64,000 nucleotides of DNA from Motacilla alba alba (lineage: Eukaryota; Chordata; Aves; Passeriformes; Motacillidae). The notes under the pieces were generated by a model. That model was not told the DNA's origin. It searched no databases and saw only the letters and a list, made by a program, of their open reading frames with translations. A program made the translations under genes and the position numbers. This document shows positions 1-12,489 of this stretch, one piece after another (position 1 is the stretch's first letter; every line of letters begins with the position of its first letter). Location: the NCBI RefSeq assembly GCF_015832195.1, contig NC_052016.1:29905129-29969128 (forward strand). The letters run 5' to 3'.

Positions 1-549
1 TAGAAGACTCTACTACTAAAGATTCTACTTTTCTAGAGAAGACTCTACTACTTAACTCATTGAAAAGAAAATGTGCATTGTTCTCAAAAGTGTGATGAAC
101 CATCTATCCAAGTATGAGTACTTCATTAAATTGATTCCGTTACTAGCAGTTCTGTTCTGCACTATGTGTATAGACCTACCCTCAAGTAAAGCAAGTACCT
201 GATACAGATTTTGGAAAGGACAGGCTGCCTCAAACAATTCTTTCAAGCACATAGCAAACCAATCTAGATATTTTGAGGCAAGACTGGAGTAAGAGGGCTA
301 GAGTGCTGGAGGGTCTTATTGAAAAAGTAGCTTTATTTTTAGAAGGCAGATGGAAATGGAAAGTTTAGACATCACTCCTGGTCATAGGAACATGACAACC
401 TTTCCTGCCATGTGTCCACACTGAATTTACTGTCCAGCCTGGCAGTGTGCCCTGAAATCCAGCTGATTGTATGATGACCGAATTCAAGTTTCCCACAGAT
501 ATTTTGGTAAAGTTTCATCTACTAAAAGTCTCATTAGGGAAGATAAGAG
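1..549. other. AT-rich noncoding sequence with a short direct repeat
   Basis: No gene is visible here. The first bases contain a perfect 16-base direct repeat: AGAAGACTCTACTACT occurs at 2-17 and again at 37-52, a 35-base period. It is probably the end of a small tandem array cut off by the window edge. The rest is AT-rich sequence with no motif I can assign. The CR1 element begins at its right edge. Confidence 0.6.
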
Positions 550-1310
550 TTGCAGTGACCAGAAACCCACGGGTCATGGGACAGGGCAGCCATGGGTGTG
601 TTTACAAAATGGGGAACAAGAGGCTGGAAAGCAGTCCTGTGGAAAGGGACCTGGGGGTCCTGGTCAATGGAAAGTTGAAACCTGAGTCAGCAGTGCCCTG
701 GCAGCCAGGAGGGACAACCCTGTCCTGTGGGGCATCAGGCCAAGCATCAGCGCTGGGCAGGGGAGGGGACTGTCCTGCTCTGCTCTGAGCTGGGGCAGCC
801 TTGCCTCCAGTGCTGGGGGCAGTTCTGGGTGCCACAATGTAAGAAAGATATAAACGTGTGAGAGAGCTTCCAGGGAAATGTAATGAAGATGGTGAAGGGC
901 CTTGAGGGGAAGCCATATGAGCAGTGGCTGAGGTCACTTGGTCTGTTCAGCCCGGAGAAGACTGAGGGGAGTTTTCCCACACGTGGATGTGCAGGGGAAG
1001 GAACCAGTCTCTTCTCTGTGCTGACCAGTGACAGGACTTGGGGGAATGGCCTGAAGTTGTGTCTGGGGAGGTTTAGGTTGGATATTAGGAACAGGTTCTT
1101 CACCCAGAGGGTGGTTGGGTGCTGAAACAGGCTTCCCAGAGAACCGGTCATAGCACCAAGCCTGGCAGAGTTCAGAAAGTGTTGGACAAGGCTCTCGAGC
1201 ACAGAGTGGGATCCTTGTAGTGCCCTATGCAGAGATAGGAATTGGTCTTTGATGAGCCTTGTGAGCTCCTTCCAATTCAGGGAATTATTAATTCTACAAA
1301 GTCTCTGCAT
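550..1310 (+). mobile_element. CR1 LINE, truncated and decayed 3' end
   Basis: This is the 3' part of a chicken-repeat-1 (CR1) non-LTR retrotransposon, the main avian LINE. It covers the C-terminal end of the reverse-transcriptase ORF plus the 3' tail. Broken frames read VERDLGVLV at about 640-665, KMVKGLEGKPYE at about 883-918 and RFRLDIRNRFFTQRVV at about 1,066-1,113, all typical of the CR1 ORF2 C-terminus. The DNA between about 960 and 1,000 is shorter than the usual CR1 there, which suggests an internal deletion. The end (CTCCTTCCAATTCAGG then an AT-rich stretch) resembles the CR1 terminus, but the 8-bp tail repeat has decayed. Frameshifts and stops make it inactive. It is more GC-rich than its flanks. 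The left edge is approximate because CR1 copies are 5'-truncated. Confidence 0.9.
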
Positions 1311-1319
1311 AATGTTGTA

Positions 1320-1490
1320 ACCTCATCAGATAATCTTACATATAATTTCATCATGATGGTGCTTTAATAATCTTTAATATAGGTCTAATACTTTTTATCC
1401 ATGTTATACATTAGTATTTAACACTTGTAAAGTGCTTTAGGATTCCCCAAAGGAAGGAACTAAAGAAAAACTTTAATTATTCTCTTCTAG
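1320..1490 (+). repeat. Probable MIR/CORE-SINE 3' tail
   Basis: The stretch around 1,420-1,450 reads ACACTTGTAAAGTGCTTTAG. This matches the conserved MIR/CORE-SINE tail in which 'tgtaaagcgcttt' precedes an AT-rich end. The match is short and the copy old, so the boundaries are rough. It is a relic SINE with no coding capacity. Confidence 0.45.
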
Positions 1491-3560
1491 AAGTAGAAAA
1501 AGGTAAGGCTATCCTTGAGTCTGCAGTACAATAGGACATGTCATCAGTGCATGCAACCCACAGAGCAGGGAAGAGTATTAACTCAGTTCCGAGAACTGAA
1601 GTGGTGCTTAGCACCCGAAGCTTGTGGTCAGAAGTTAAAAAAACAAACAAAAAATATACCAACATATAGTAGGTCCTTTACATTCAAACTTTCTTTCCCA
1701 AGATGATAAAAAACCAGAACTTCACCTCTTGAAGGTATTGAGTGTCTAGAAATATCCACTGATTTTAGAAGGGATGTACAGAAAGCTCAGCAAGTTTGAG
1801 AGAGCAGAGCAGTTTAATCATCAAACAAGGACAAGGATACATATTTACTCTTTAACATCTGAAAATCTCAACCTAGATTTGTCTGAGTACCAAATCATCT
1901 GATTATTTAGATGCTAGCTAAGTAGAATTCCACTTTATGCATATCACTTAGTCACTTGAACTTGAACTACCAAGTGCCATAACTGAACTAACTACATAAA
2001 ATTATTGCAGTAAGTTGTACCCTTTCTTTCCCTATTCCCATGTTATATTTAGTTTGTGTAGCCTTCCTAAAAGCATGCTGTAATCTCTTCACAGCAGAAA
2101 CTCATTTCTTAATTAGAGCTGTAAAAATACTTCCAGTGCTGCAGAAATAACAAAATAACTCTAATTCTTTTCCCAATTAGTTGCAATAATGTAGAAAATG
2201 CCCTAGCCAACAGCAAATCAATACCTGTGAGAAATATTAGCAATTAAACCAGTCCTTTTCAGTTTAACAATTCCAAATCTCAGAGGCTACATCACCAGGG
2301 TTATGCAACTTCTTTTGCCACATAACTCTGTCATCCAAGTTGATGGGTGCTTGATTTTAAGGCCTTTTTCTAAAAAGACAAGACTAAATAAAGTTGTATG
2401 CAACTCACTATGTTCTGATCAATTCACTCAGTACTGCCTGTTTTATCAGTTTGGCCCTTTTGCAAAAGAACTAGTAGATATCATATCTCCACAAGCTCTG
2501 CTACAAACTTATCTCAACTCTACAACTAAGATACTCATTCATTTTTCTTCCCACTCCTTCCCAGATTTTAAGTCAGGATGGACCTCTAGACTTTCCCTTA
2601 ATTGCACACTACTGTTCTCCCCTTGCTATTCTATCTTTCCAGCATTCTCCACCTATTATATATTCCAATATGACACAGGTTTTACTTGTGTGTTATGGAA
2701 AATAATACAGGCCCAGATGCCTCATGCAGGAAGATACAAAAAACAGAGAATTAGTGTATTTGAGATGAATACAACTGTTTCACCTGCAGGAGCCAGTGTC
2801 TGCAATCTGTGCCATCCACTCTTCTGAGTGGAAAGCAATGAATGAGTTAAAATGAACAATGAATGATTTTACACAGAAACCACCAGGAATGCGTATTCCT
2901 ACTGGTTTGTCTTTTTGGCTACATTTGCCTTTTGAGGATACCAGTTGGGAAAATTGTTTAGAACTCAGACACAGTGAACAATAAAACTCCTCTAAACTAA
3001 ACTGCTAGAAAGTCGGTGTGTAGATGGAACATGTTACAGCTGCCTCAAGAAAAAGCTGTGCAGCTCAGCAAAACAGAAACTTAGGAGGGTTCCGGAGCTG
3101 AGATCTAGCAGATGTTTGGAATATAAAGGAAGTTCAATCCTTGAGAAAACAGACAACTTCAAAGATCAAGGGGCTGATTCTTCATAGCTATCCCTTTTCA
3201 GCAAGGGAAACACTGACCTTTCTGATAAAGACTGCATTTGTATCTCACTGCCACAAAAATCCTTCCAACAGATGAAGTGAGACCTAGTAGTATTGTAACT
3301 GCAACTGGAATAATTCAGAGATTCAGATTTAGAAAAATAAATACAGTAGAAAGTCTTAAGTTAACTACAGATTTACAGAAAAACAAACAAAAAACCAAAC
3401 CAAACAAAAAAACCTGCAGCAAATAAATCCAACACTATGGTTCACGTATATGCCATCCAGCTTGCTTTTCCTCCCTCTCTCTGTCCCCAAAGAGCAAAAA
3501 TCTCTACAGTGCCTTCTGAAGGCTGTCTGCCTGCTATCTTCACTGCCCACCTACCGGAGG
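1491..3560. other. Unique AT-rich sequence, no gene recognised
   Basis: There is a 174-codon open frame at 2,303-2,827 (+), but its translation shows no domain, signal or repeat I recognise. An ORF of that length is close to the chance expectation for six frames of 64 kb. An A-rich (AAAC)n tract lies at 3,378-3,415. The last 100 bases (3,460-3,560) become pyrimidine-rich and lead into the TATA-like promoter. Confidence 0.5.
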
Positions 3561-3617
3561 GAGCAGCTCCTCCCACCTGCACATAAAAGCCAAGTGCACG
3601 CTACCAGCAGCAGATCA
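3540..3617 (+). promoter_or_regulatory. TATA-type core promoter candidate
   Basis: A TATA-like box, CATAAAAG, lies at 3,582-3,589. It sits in a short GC-richer stretch with CACCTG E-box-type sequence and CTCCTCCC just upstream. A start at about A3617 (TCAGAGC context) would be some 33 bases downstream of the box, a normal spacing. A second initiator-like TCAGTCT at 3,628-3,634 is a better Inr match but rather far (about 46 bases). The strong splice donor at 3,686 supports a real transcription unit. The TATA box and absence of a CpG island suggest tissue-restricted rather than housekeeping expression. The tissue is not inferable. Confidence 0.45.
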
Positions 3618-3685
3618 GAGCACTTTCTCAGTCTTCCACTGTTTTGAGCCAGTGATCTTCTCTCCTTGGATCTTGTGTACTCAAG
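3617..3685 (+). other. Putative noncoding first exon with strong splice donor
   Basis: This segment of about 69 bases runs from the predicted start to a near-consensus donor, CAAG|GTAAGA (GT at 3,686-3,687). It contains no ATG, so it would be 5' UTR or part of a noncoding RNA. TATA box, start-site spacing and donor quality together are better than expected by chance for one place. I could not identify the gene. Any coding exons would lie further right, possibly outside the window. Candidate next exons are at 15,038-15,142, 19,860-19,986 and 58,823-58,937, but the linkage is inference only. Confidence 0.4.
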
Positions 3686-6209
3686 GTAAGATTACTGCTA
3701 CTTCAGGTTTCTGTTCTAACCAGCGATTGTGAGGAAGTCTTAATGTGAACTCGAGCACTGCCTTGCTGGGTGGCGCTGGCTCCCCCCCCACTTTTTTTTT
3801 TTTTCCCAGATGTAGTGTCATCTGACATTTAAGTTAGTAACAGTCTGTTGTTTTAGCAGAGAAATAAAAACAGATCTTGCTTGCTGGGAAACACTGTGGC
3901 TGGGAAAAGGTCTTCTCGCCCTTTCTGATGGATTTTGAAGAGATTAGTATACCCAGACCAATTAGAGCGATTTATTATCCCTCTTAATAGTCTCCTTCTC
4001 AGTCCAGTCAAGTTATGAAAAAAAAAAATCACTGTAAAGCTTCCTTAAATTCTGTTTGAGGGAAAAAAAAAAGTGGCTAATGTTAATTTAAGGAAGGAAC
4101 TGGGTTTTATTGCTAATGTCATTGACTAGCCAGATTGAGACAATCTTGGGTCTGAAGTGCATCTTCATAGGTTTCATTGCCTTTAGAAAATGTGTGATGG
4201 AACTTAAACCCTCACAGAAGCACAGTAATAAGAGATGGAATTCATTATATTGTACCAAATATACTTAAAGTAGATATTTTACAAGCAAAGTCCTGTTTTT
4301 TGGAACAACAGACCTTGTGTCTCTATGAAACTTTTAGATCAGCTTGTTTATATTTTTCTGCAGTTTTCCTACACAGGCATTTCTAGTATTAGAGGAAGGA
4401 ATAGTTAAGTGCCTCAGAGACAGCTACTGAACAGTTAAAACATTTAAAAGTGGTTTCAAAACTATATTTGCATTCCCATCCATGCATCTGTTCATCCTCA
4501 CAGAGATTAATCTATTAGTGACCAGTAGCAGTTTTTCACATTGTGTGAGTCAGTGCACTTTTAGCACACACAGTCACCTGTTTAAAGAAATTCCATCACA
4601 GAAATCCTAATCCTACAATGCCTCTCTCCAGTGCTCAGAGAGGAGGGAAAGCATGAGTGGCCAGAAGCAGCAGTTAATGCTGTCTGTAAATACAGAAATA
4701 CAGTCTTCAGTTAAATAGTGGTATTTTCTTCTTAATGTCTAATTCTCTTTCTAAACTGAATCCTTGTTGGTCTTTCACAAATATAAAGTCTTCTCTAGAA
4801 AATAATTATGTCCATATATAACTGTATTCACACTAGCTGCAATATTTTAAGTTATAGTACTGTGTAACAGCAGAACTCTGCTCCAAGTACCCTTTTCTGT
4901 ATACTGTATCTAAGATTTTTTCTGATTTTATATGTTATCTATTCTAAGTAGTGGGGAAAGAAAAACATTGCCTTCAGCTATTTGCCTGCAAGATTACATA
5001 AGTATCTTTAAAAAAACCCAAACAACAAAAATCCAAAACCCAAATAAATTGAACTATTCAAAAAAAAAAAAAAAAAGTACAGTGTTTTCTACAGCAATTT
5101 ACAGTAAGACTATTTTTGCATCCACGTAATTAATATAAATTGCCCATAGAAGACAGGAAGAGCCCAATGGTCTTCCTCATAACTGGCAATAACTCTGAGC
5201 TACAAAATTTTATTTCTTAGTTAACATGTGATTTTTACAGCAAACCTCCCCTTTCCAAAAACATCCCTGTTGTAAAACACAGATATGTGATTTTGAGTTC
5301 AATGCATACAGAATTTAGGTCTACAGTGTGGCAGCAAAGCCTCATTTTTTCACACAGAATTTTACTCTATCAGATAAATCAAATTTTTTAACAGAGCAAA
5401 TTTCATGGAAAATAAAATGCATTTGCCACAGGAAATGTGTATGTAGCAAAATACCTTTTATTAAAACCTGCTGTGAAATGTAATGTTTTGGCAGTTGAAA
5501 AATGGATTGCAGGACATATTAAGAAAACTTTATTCAAAGGAACGCATCCTATTTAGATCAGAACCTCCTCTAAGCAGTTTCTCTCAGGCTGAGTAGATAA
5601 TTCAGCTTAGCATCACTTTGCAGCAAGGGATGAAGGGAAATTTCGCCCAGCAGGTCTCCCAAGAGAGCTCAGTTGTCTAAGAATGCATTTATTGACCTCT
5701 GTGCTCATCTGAAACTCCTTTTTACAAGATCAAAGCACATATTAAAATTAAAATGAATGATATTAAAATGAAAATACTATTTAAAGTAATGCTACAACCT
5801 GAATTGGGGGGGGGGTGGGGGAAGGGAATCACTGGGAGAGCAAGAAATTCAGATTTTTTGAATAATGATAATGACATTTAAAAATACTAAAGGTAAAGAG
5901 ACTATATTAATTTTTTCAGCCAAAGACTAGTTAAGTGTTAAGCAGGGATGCTAAGTCACTTCTCCTGGCAATTATGCTTAGGTTTTTAGGTGTTTATTTA
6001 GGGCAGTAATATCTACTTAATCCACTAGTGTAACTCCCAGTTCTGTCTAAAGTGCTAGACTAGATACATAGAAACAGAGGATAAATATCACTCTGTGCTT
6101 ATACATAGTTCTGCCACTACCACTGCTTGGGAGAAATTTTTACCTGCAGGAATTTACTTTCACACCTCTCTTTAGGGAGAGATTATGTTTTCCTCTGGTC
6201 CTGCTGTCA
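3686..6209. other. Putative intron 1 / noncoding DNA
   Basis: No gene is recognised. A C8/T14 tract lies at about 3,781-3,806 and A-runs at about 4,019, 4,064 and 5,060-5,076. A G-rich run lies at 5,806-5,836 (listed separately). The rest is unique AT-rich sequence. Confidence 0.5.
5806..5836 (+). other. G-quadruplex-capable G-rich run
   Basis: Runs of 10, 5 and 3 guanines, followed by another GGG at 5,834-5,836, are separated by 1 to 7 bases. This satisfies the usual four-run quadruplex pattern on the + strand. No gene start lies next to it, so any role is unknown. Confidence 0.5.
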
Positions 6210-6310
6210 CTAAATATATAAATTATTTTACTCAAGGTCACACTGAAAATTCATGGAAGAATGTCAGATTAGCTCCTCTGGTTTCCAAGACAGCACTAAT
6301 CCCACACTTC
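6210..6310 (-). repeat. MIR-like SINE relic
   Basis: The + strand reads CTCAAGGTCACAC, then GTCAGATTAGCTCCTCTGGTTTCC, then GCACTAATCCC in order. This is the reverse complement of the MIR core ('...gggttcaaatcc...gctgtgtgaccttgggcaag'). It is heavily diverged and edges are approximate. It is an ancient tRNA-derived SINE with no function that can be read from the sequence. Confidence 0.55.
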
Positions 6311-6792
6311 ATTTTGTATTCAGCCTTATAAAGTCCACCCCTTTGTAGCTTCTCTTTCTTTGCATAACTCTTTAGGGCTGAACACCAGGGAAAGTTCCAA
6401 TGACAAATCTTGAGAGAGGTAATTTACTCCTAACACTTTCAAAATTCCTGTGAAACCCTTTACAAATCCCTTCACAGGATTTACAAATAAATCATTCTTG
6501 CAGGGTGTAAATAAACAAATAAATAAGCAAATGCTCATCTCTTTCTTACACTCTGTGGTTAAAGGAGACCAGCCCAGTCCTGGCAGGCTGAGGAAGCAGA
6601 GATCCACTGCCATGGACCAGAAATCATAGACAACATCTGACTGTAGAACTCAGCCTTGGTAACTCGGCAGCAGTAAAAAGCTCAAAGAGAAGCTCATAGG
6701 GCTTAAGCAAAATTATTGAAAGGATCTTGTAGGGGACATTAATATTAATCTTCCTTTCTTTTTCCCTGCTATAAACATACAGGATATAATTT

Positions 6793-6850
6793 CATACCCA
6801 TTAAAACAAACAAACAGACAAAGCAAGCAAGCAAACAGACAAAAAACAAA
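6793..6850. repeat. (CAAA/CAAG)n simple repeat
   Basis: Imperfect tetranucleotide repeat of AAAC, AAGC and AGAC units. It is low-complexity sequence with no gene. Confidence 0.75.
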
Positions 6851-8080
6851 GCCCCAACCACCAACTTTGTCCTATCCCTCTAGTTTTTAGCCCTTAAGTT
6901 AATTTATTAGGGTACAGATTCATAACTGCTCCTATGGCCTTGCAAATACTGAATTTAAAAAAAAAAAACAACAACTTAAAGCCAACAAAACAAAACCAAA
7001 AAGAAATAAACAAAAAACCTCACATTACGCAGCAAATTCCAGTACTCAATTTCCAGAGTTATTACCCTAGCAATAGAGGCTTTGTCTCTTACTCTTTTAA
7101 CTTTAAAAATTACTACTAAGCATGCATTGTTCATAGAGAAAGTAGTGAACATGTGACAGGTAACTGGAGGACTAGAAAATAAACCAGTAATGGTCATCTC
7201 ACTATCTGCCACAGAAGACAATTTTTATATATCGATGAGCATATCTGTATGGCAGAATTTTCTGCACCCTTACGTATCTCAGGGGAGGTAAGATTAGGTT
7301 TTATCACTTAAGCTTATATACATGCCTATACTTTCCCTTACTTCTTTCGCCTTCCAGTTATTGTAGGCTATGGGTTCTTTCCTTCTAGAGGGAGGTAATT
7401 TTTAATTTACACTGATGTCATATTCCTAAAAGAACAATAGTTTAGTGGAGGTAATGTAGTGAGGAACAAGACAATACAAAAACATTAGAGGTGGTGTGTT
7501 CTGCCTGTTAAAAAAACCAGCAAACATCTGTACTTAACTGTACAAAAGTTCTTTATTTTTGCCACTTACATTTTCTAGAGTTTTGTGCAAGTGTTGCTGC
7601 CTTTTTTTTTGTGGCTTTCCCTCGGCAAACAGAAACCCCAGAAAAAGTTGTGGATCTATATATATGTTCAAAAAGATAATGATGACTCCTGGTTCTGCAG
7701 CCTTTTTGTGGGTATTGAGCAGTATCTATGCCTGTTCCCTGTAGTCACCAGTAAACAATTATGCTTGCTCTCCCTGCACTCCTGAAATGTTGGATGTGTT
7801 TCTGTAATTGTCTTGATGTGTAATGAATTTAATGTCTCATAATTGCACTGCAGGGAGTTAATACCACTATGAAGTCTTGGGACATCTTTAGGTGATTAAA
7901 ACTTCATGCAAGTCCATATTTTATAGCAAAAGCAAGATAAGTATAAGTTTGTTGCTTATGAATGGCAGATGAAGCTGTTGAGGGGTGACATTACATGGAC
8001 CCTTTTCAGAATGGAGTGAGACTCAGTGGCTTCTCTTGGTTATGAAAAACACATAAAGCAGCCCTATGAGAGTGTTTATC
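6851..8080. other. Noncoding sequence, nothing assigned
   Basis: Short open frames of about 60-80 codons here are in A-rich or T-rich low-complexity sequence and show no recognisable protein family. A donor-like GGAG|GTAAGA occurs at about 7,286 without a convincing upstream acceptor. Confidence 0.5.
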
Positions 8081-8082
8081 AG

Positions 8083-8096
8083 TTCCCTCTGCTGGC
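8083..8096 (-). promoter_or_regulatory. CTCF-like binding site
   Basis: TTCCCTCTGCTGGC matches the reverse complement of the CTCF core (CCASYAGRKGGC type) at most informative positions, including CTGCTGG and CCCT. If bound it could act as a chromatin boundary. One key base outside the centre differs (T where G is usual). Occupancy cannot be judged from sequence. Confidence 0.35.
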
Positions 8097-8582
8097 TACA
8101 AACCCCAGGCCAGATGAGCAGCTGTGTTTGCGGAGGCGAAGGTCTGAAGTTCTACTCTCAGTGCTGTGAGCTGGTGGTGAACTGATGACTGTGGTGTCTG
8201 TGCACGTCTGTGGATATCATTCTTTATTGGGATCTCATCAACAACCACACTGAATTCAACATAAGGGCACTCAAAAATAATATGGACTGCCTGGTAGGTA
8301 AGAAATTTTCCACTTTGGATTTGGAAGCATGCCAGCAGCTATGTCATTCATAATTCTACACAACTAGGGCATCCTTCTGTTCTGCATCTTATGCACACCT
8401 TGCTTTTTCCACCTCTTCAAGACGTGTGTGTGTGTGCTCATTGCACTCATTTTAGAGACATCTGGGCACTTAGTGCAAATATTCTTGGCAATCCTGAAGA
8501 GTAGCACTCCGAAATGTCAGCTTCTGAGAACTCCACATTTGCAAGTAAGAAGTAAATGGTACCAAAAAGAACACTCTAACCT

Positions 8583-8712
8583 TAAAAAAAAAACCACAAC
8601 AAAAAACAAACAAACAAAAACCCCAACCAAAAAAAAAAAAAAAACCCGAAAAGAAACCAAAAAACCAACCAAACAAACCCAAAAAAAAAAAACCCAAAAA
8701 AAGCAAAACTAA
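8583..8712. repeat. A-rich low-complexity tract
   Basis: About 130 bases consist almost only of A with scattered C (AACAAACA, AACC and AACCAAAC units). The minus-strand open frame across it is a phenylalanine/glycine-rich artefact of this composition. Confidence 0.85.
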
Positions 8713-11700
8713 CAAAAAACTGCACCACAAAACAATATAGAAAAATATATAGAAAAAGATCCTAACTGCTTCTTTTCCATTCCTGTAGGATAAGGCCTAT
8801 ATAACCTGGTTACACAACTGGAGAAACAAGTCATACAATTTATGCAGTCACTTTGAAATAAAGCTGAGATGAAAAAAATAAAAGTACTGCAAACTTAATA
8901 AAAAGGTTTTGTTTTTAAAAAATATCCACAGCACTAAAAATCATAAACCTCTGGATCAGCTATGCCAGTTTACTTCAGCTCCTAGGAATCTATCATAGCA
9001 ATATATAGGATGCATAAAACCTCTCCTATTAAAGGGAGAATGAGGCAAAATTAACAGCTTAACATAGTAGATATCAAAGGTATATTAAAAGCCAGAACTT
9101 TGAAACATCTGCAGCATATGTTTCCTGCTAACTAAAAAAGCAACCACTCTTTCCAGACCAATATACTTCTGCATTCTTCACTCTGAAAGTAAGAGGTTGA
9201 CAGTAGCACACTGTGGATTGGCATAGGGAACTCCAACCAAAGTATTTGAGCATTTTTGCAACAGAAAATTCTATAGAGTAAAACAAGTCTCTAACAAAAC
9301 CCACTCTCATTATATGAAGCAACACCTGTATGTAATACATATTTTCTGGAATGGAGATGCTTACTTTGCCTCTCACTCAAGATAGTTTTTTCAAAGGGAC
9401 AGAATGGAAGGTCCCTGGGCACAGCCCCAGGGACACACAAACCAAAGATAATCAATTTACCACTAAAGGAATCTAGCAGTCAAGTCTGCTTATGCCAGCA
9501 CATAACTCACCTCTGTTCTGCCCTTCCATTTTTCCCAGCATGCATGGAGTTCCAGTGAATACACAGTATCAGAACAAGAGTCTTTATGTAGCTTGGAGAC
9601 CAGAAATTCTCTTTCAGCTTGCCTTAAAGAATAGCAGCAACAACAACAACAAAAAAGGGTTCAGATATTTCCTAGTATTCCTTTTTAAATTAAGTAGGTG
9701 ATCTTAGCTGAACTCTCAGTTGATGGATATTAACGTAAAACACACAACTGGGACCTTTGTTGGCAAATTTCAGCAAAAAGTCAAGAGAGATAGTTGCTTT
9801 AGGTCAAAGCTGAGCAATAAAAGCAGGCGTGTGGGGAAAGTTTGTGTTGCCAGCATTAATAGGTCTGCCACCTGCACTATAGATGAGAAGCAAATTAGCA
9901 AAGAGCAGTTAAGGAAGTATATCTCACAAGCACTAGCATTCGCACAAAACATATTTTAGCAAATGAAGGGGGAAAAAGACAACATTCAGTACTTATTTCC
10001 TTTCAGTCAGTGGCTTGAATTGAATTTACCATAGTAGCATGTCACATTATTTGCTGCAGAAAAATGCAAAGCTTAGGCCTTTAGGAGTAAGTCTCTTGTG
10101 CTTTACTGATTCCAAAAATTTCAGTCCTTGTCAAAATGTTTTTGAAATAAGACCCAAACCATGTTAATAAAATGAACTTTCCAAGACAATGCTGGCCAAA
10201 GCTGATTCTTAGATTTCTTTTCAGTAACAAACTGCCTCTGTGGTTGCTGAATTGATAGGGAAAAGGATTTGAAGAATCAAAGCCAAGTTCTCAAGTTCTG
10301 GTTAACTCAGAATAGAAAAAAAAAAAAAAAACCAAAAAAAAAAAAAAAAAACCCACCACTGAAACAGAACACAAGCTCTACAGTAAATGGACAGTCTTTT
10401 GCTGAAGGTGGGCAGAGCTTAGCAAAATCTAGCTATGCTTTCAAAAATGGCTGCAATCATTATTAGGCTCTAATTGAAGATATTCCAGGACTGCAATATT
10501 CATTGTAGGAACACCTTGTGATATGCTGCTGTAGGTTACTGGACAAGCCTCAGTACTTTAATATGTAATCACAGGCTGAATGTCAGTTCAGAAGAGCTAC
10601 CATGCCTATTTATTAATTCCCTAAGTGAATTAACAACTGGAAGGATTCTGTCCCATCTTATCTCAGCCTAATGGATAAATAGCTGAAAAATATGCTGCAG
10701 TGAAGGCTGAAGGTATTCGTGATGAGCTGAGTTCCTGCTGTGCACACAAGCTGCCTGCAAAGTCAGGCAGTGATTGCTCTGGACTGTTCTGCTCTATGTT
10801 CCTATTGGTGCACATGCAGCAGCAGTTCCTGTCTTCCACGGAAGAAAGTGGTGCCGTAGTTGGACATTCTGTGTCTGTTACAGGAATTACTGCGCTCTTC
10901 CAGTTCAGCCACCCTATCTAAATGTAGGATGTCTATACAGTACTGTCCAAGCTGCCACTGCAAGGATTTTTATTTTTTTTTAGTTTTTATGCTTACGAAC
11001 TCTGACAGACTATTATTATCTTTTGGGTATCTGAGCATACCTTAATACATCAGGAAACATGGAAGACATTTCAGGATTGTTCCCTAAGCTTGCATTACTA
11101 GTCTCAGCTAAAAACATTGTTTGTTTATACAGAAAACTGTATATTTAACATTCAGTCGTCATATTTGATTAAAGAGTAATTTACAGGAGTAATTTTTTTT
11201 TCAATGCACTGATATAGAATTATCAGATGGCTTTTAAATTGTAGCTTAAAGGAAATCCATTCATCTCAGGTATGTTTTGTAATGTCACCTTCATTCCATT
11301 TCAATTTTAGATTGCTCTTAAACAACTAGCTCCAAATACTCAGTGTTTAAAATCCAAGCAGTGATGGTTAGTTCTGGCCTGTGATTCTTATGGAATGTTT
11401 CTATTCCACAGTCAGGACGAGATAGCTCTTTGATTCAAATTTCAAGCACAAAAACTACCTTTCACTGAGTTTAGAATTCACTTACAATGAATATTTTATG
11501 TTATTTTTCTGAATACCCTATTTTCAACATCTCATCTCTCACTTCTATGCTAAACACTTGTCAAGAGCTCAGTACAAAAGGACTGGCAAGCAAAATAAAT
11601 TAAATTCGTGATTACTCAAAGGCATTTTCTCTGCTATATGTGCTTTGAACTTTTACTAACTCCTTATCTCATGAAAATGAGTATTTAAAAAATAAGTAAA

Positions 11701-12489
11701 CAGAACCCTATTATATTTTCAATGCTCCACTTGTCAAGCGCATTTCAAGAGCTGGGATTTTAGCTTGGACATTCCCAACATACACACAGCATTATCCTTC
11801 AAAGCAGTGGCTGCAGCTGAGACTGAGAGCTGCTCCTGCAATTCCCCCCAAACTGAAGGAGACTGAGGAACTAACATGGCACTTTCTGGGGGCACTCAGC
11901 ATCACAGACCTCAGCTCGGGGTGCAGCAGCCCTTCCTTCCTGGCTTCTCCTTCTCTGCCACCAGACATGATGAGGAGAAATATTTTTGCTCTCTCAACTG
12001 CCTGTAAGTTGAGAGAGCTTCAGGAAAACACAAAGTGTTGTACCTAATGCCCAAAAGCTATCAAGATAGTGAGAGTTTGTGTCTGCATTCTGTGCATTCT
12101 GCGTTCTTTGTGTCTGCTATCAGTGGGCATCTGTCTTCCCAAGCTTTGTTAACCTCACCCCACGTCTGAGATGACAGAAGCATGGGAAGGCCTAAACTTT
12201 AACATCAAGGCCTAAACCTTAACAAGGCAATTCTACCAACAAGTAATTAGTTTTTCTACCCCCTGGCCATTGCTTAGAGCTAACAGAGTTAGCTACTCTC
12301 TGTTTTGTGGATTTAATCTCCCATCTTGTTGGTTAGGCTTGAAAGTATACAAAGATAAAACACTAAAGAACATCCTTTCCTAAGAAAATTTTACATACTC
12401 CACACTTTCCAACAAGCGGATTGCATTTAGCGACGATTGAGTTGAAATGTTGTTGTAGTCTACTCTAAAACAAAACCAAACTGCAGGGC
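8713..12489. other. Unique AT-rich noncoding sequence
   Basis: No gene is recognised. It contains interrupted A-runs at about 10,316-10,350. It also has a duplicated 'AAGGCCTAAAC(T/C)TTAACA' unit at 12,188-12,226 in two near-identical copies. A CTCAG|GTATGT donor-like site at about 11,266 has only a weak upstream acceptor. Confidence 0.5.
12188..12226. repeat. Two-copy tandem repeat, about 19-bp unit
   Basis: GGCCTAAACTTTAACA is followed almost at once by GGCCTAAACCTTAACA, differing by one base. It is a small local duplication. Confidence 0.75.

Noticed and set aside
747..1310. A 187-codon minus-strand open frame
   Set aside because: It is antisense to the CR1 element and reads through repeat sequence. 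The real coding relic is on the + strand.
2303..2827. A 174-codon open frame on the + strand
   Set aside because: No recognisable domain, signal peptide or splice context. About one ORF of this length is expected by chance in six frames over 64 kb.
8470..8730. Minus-strand FG/FF-rich open frame
   Set aside because: Artefact of the A-rich low-complexity tract.
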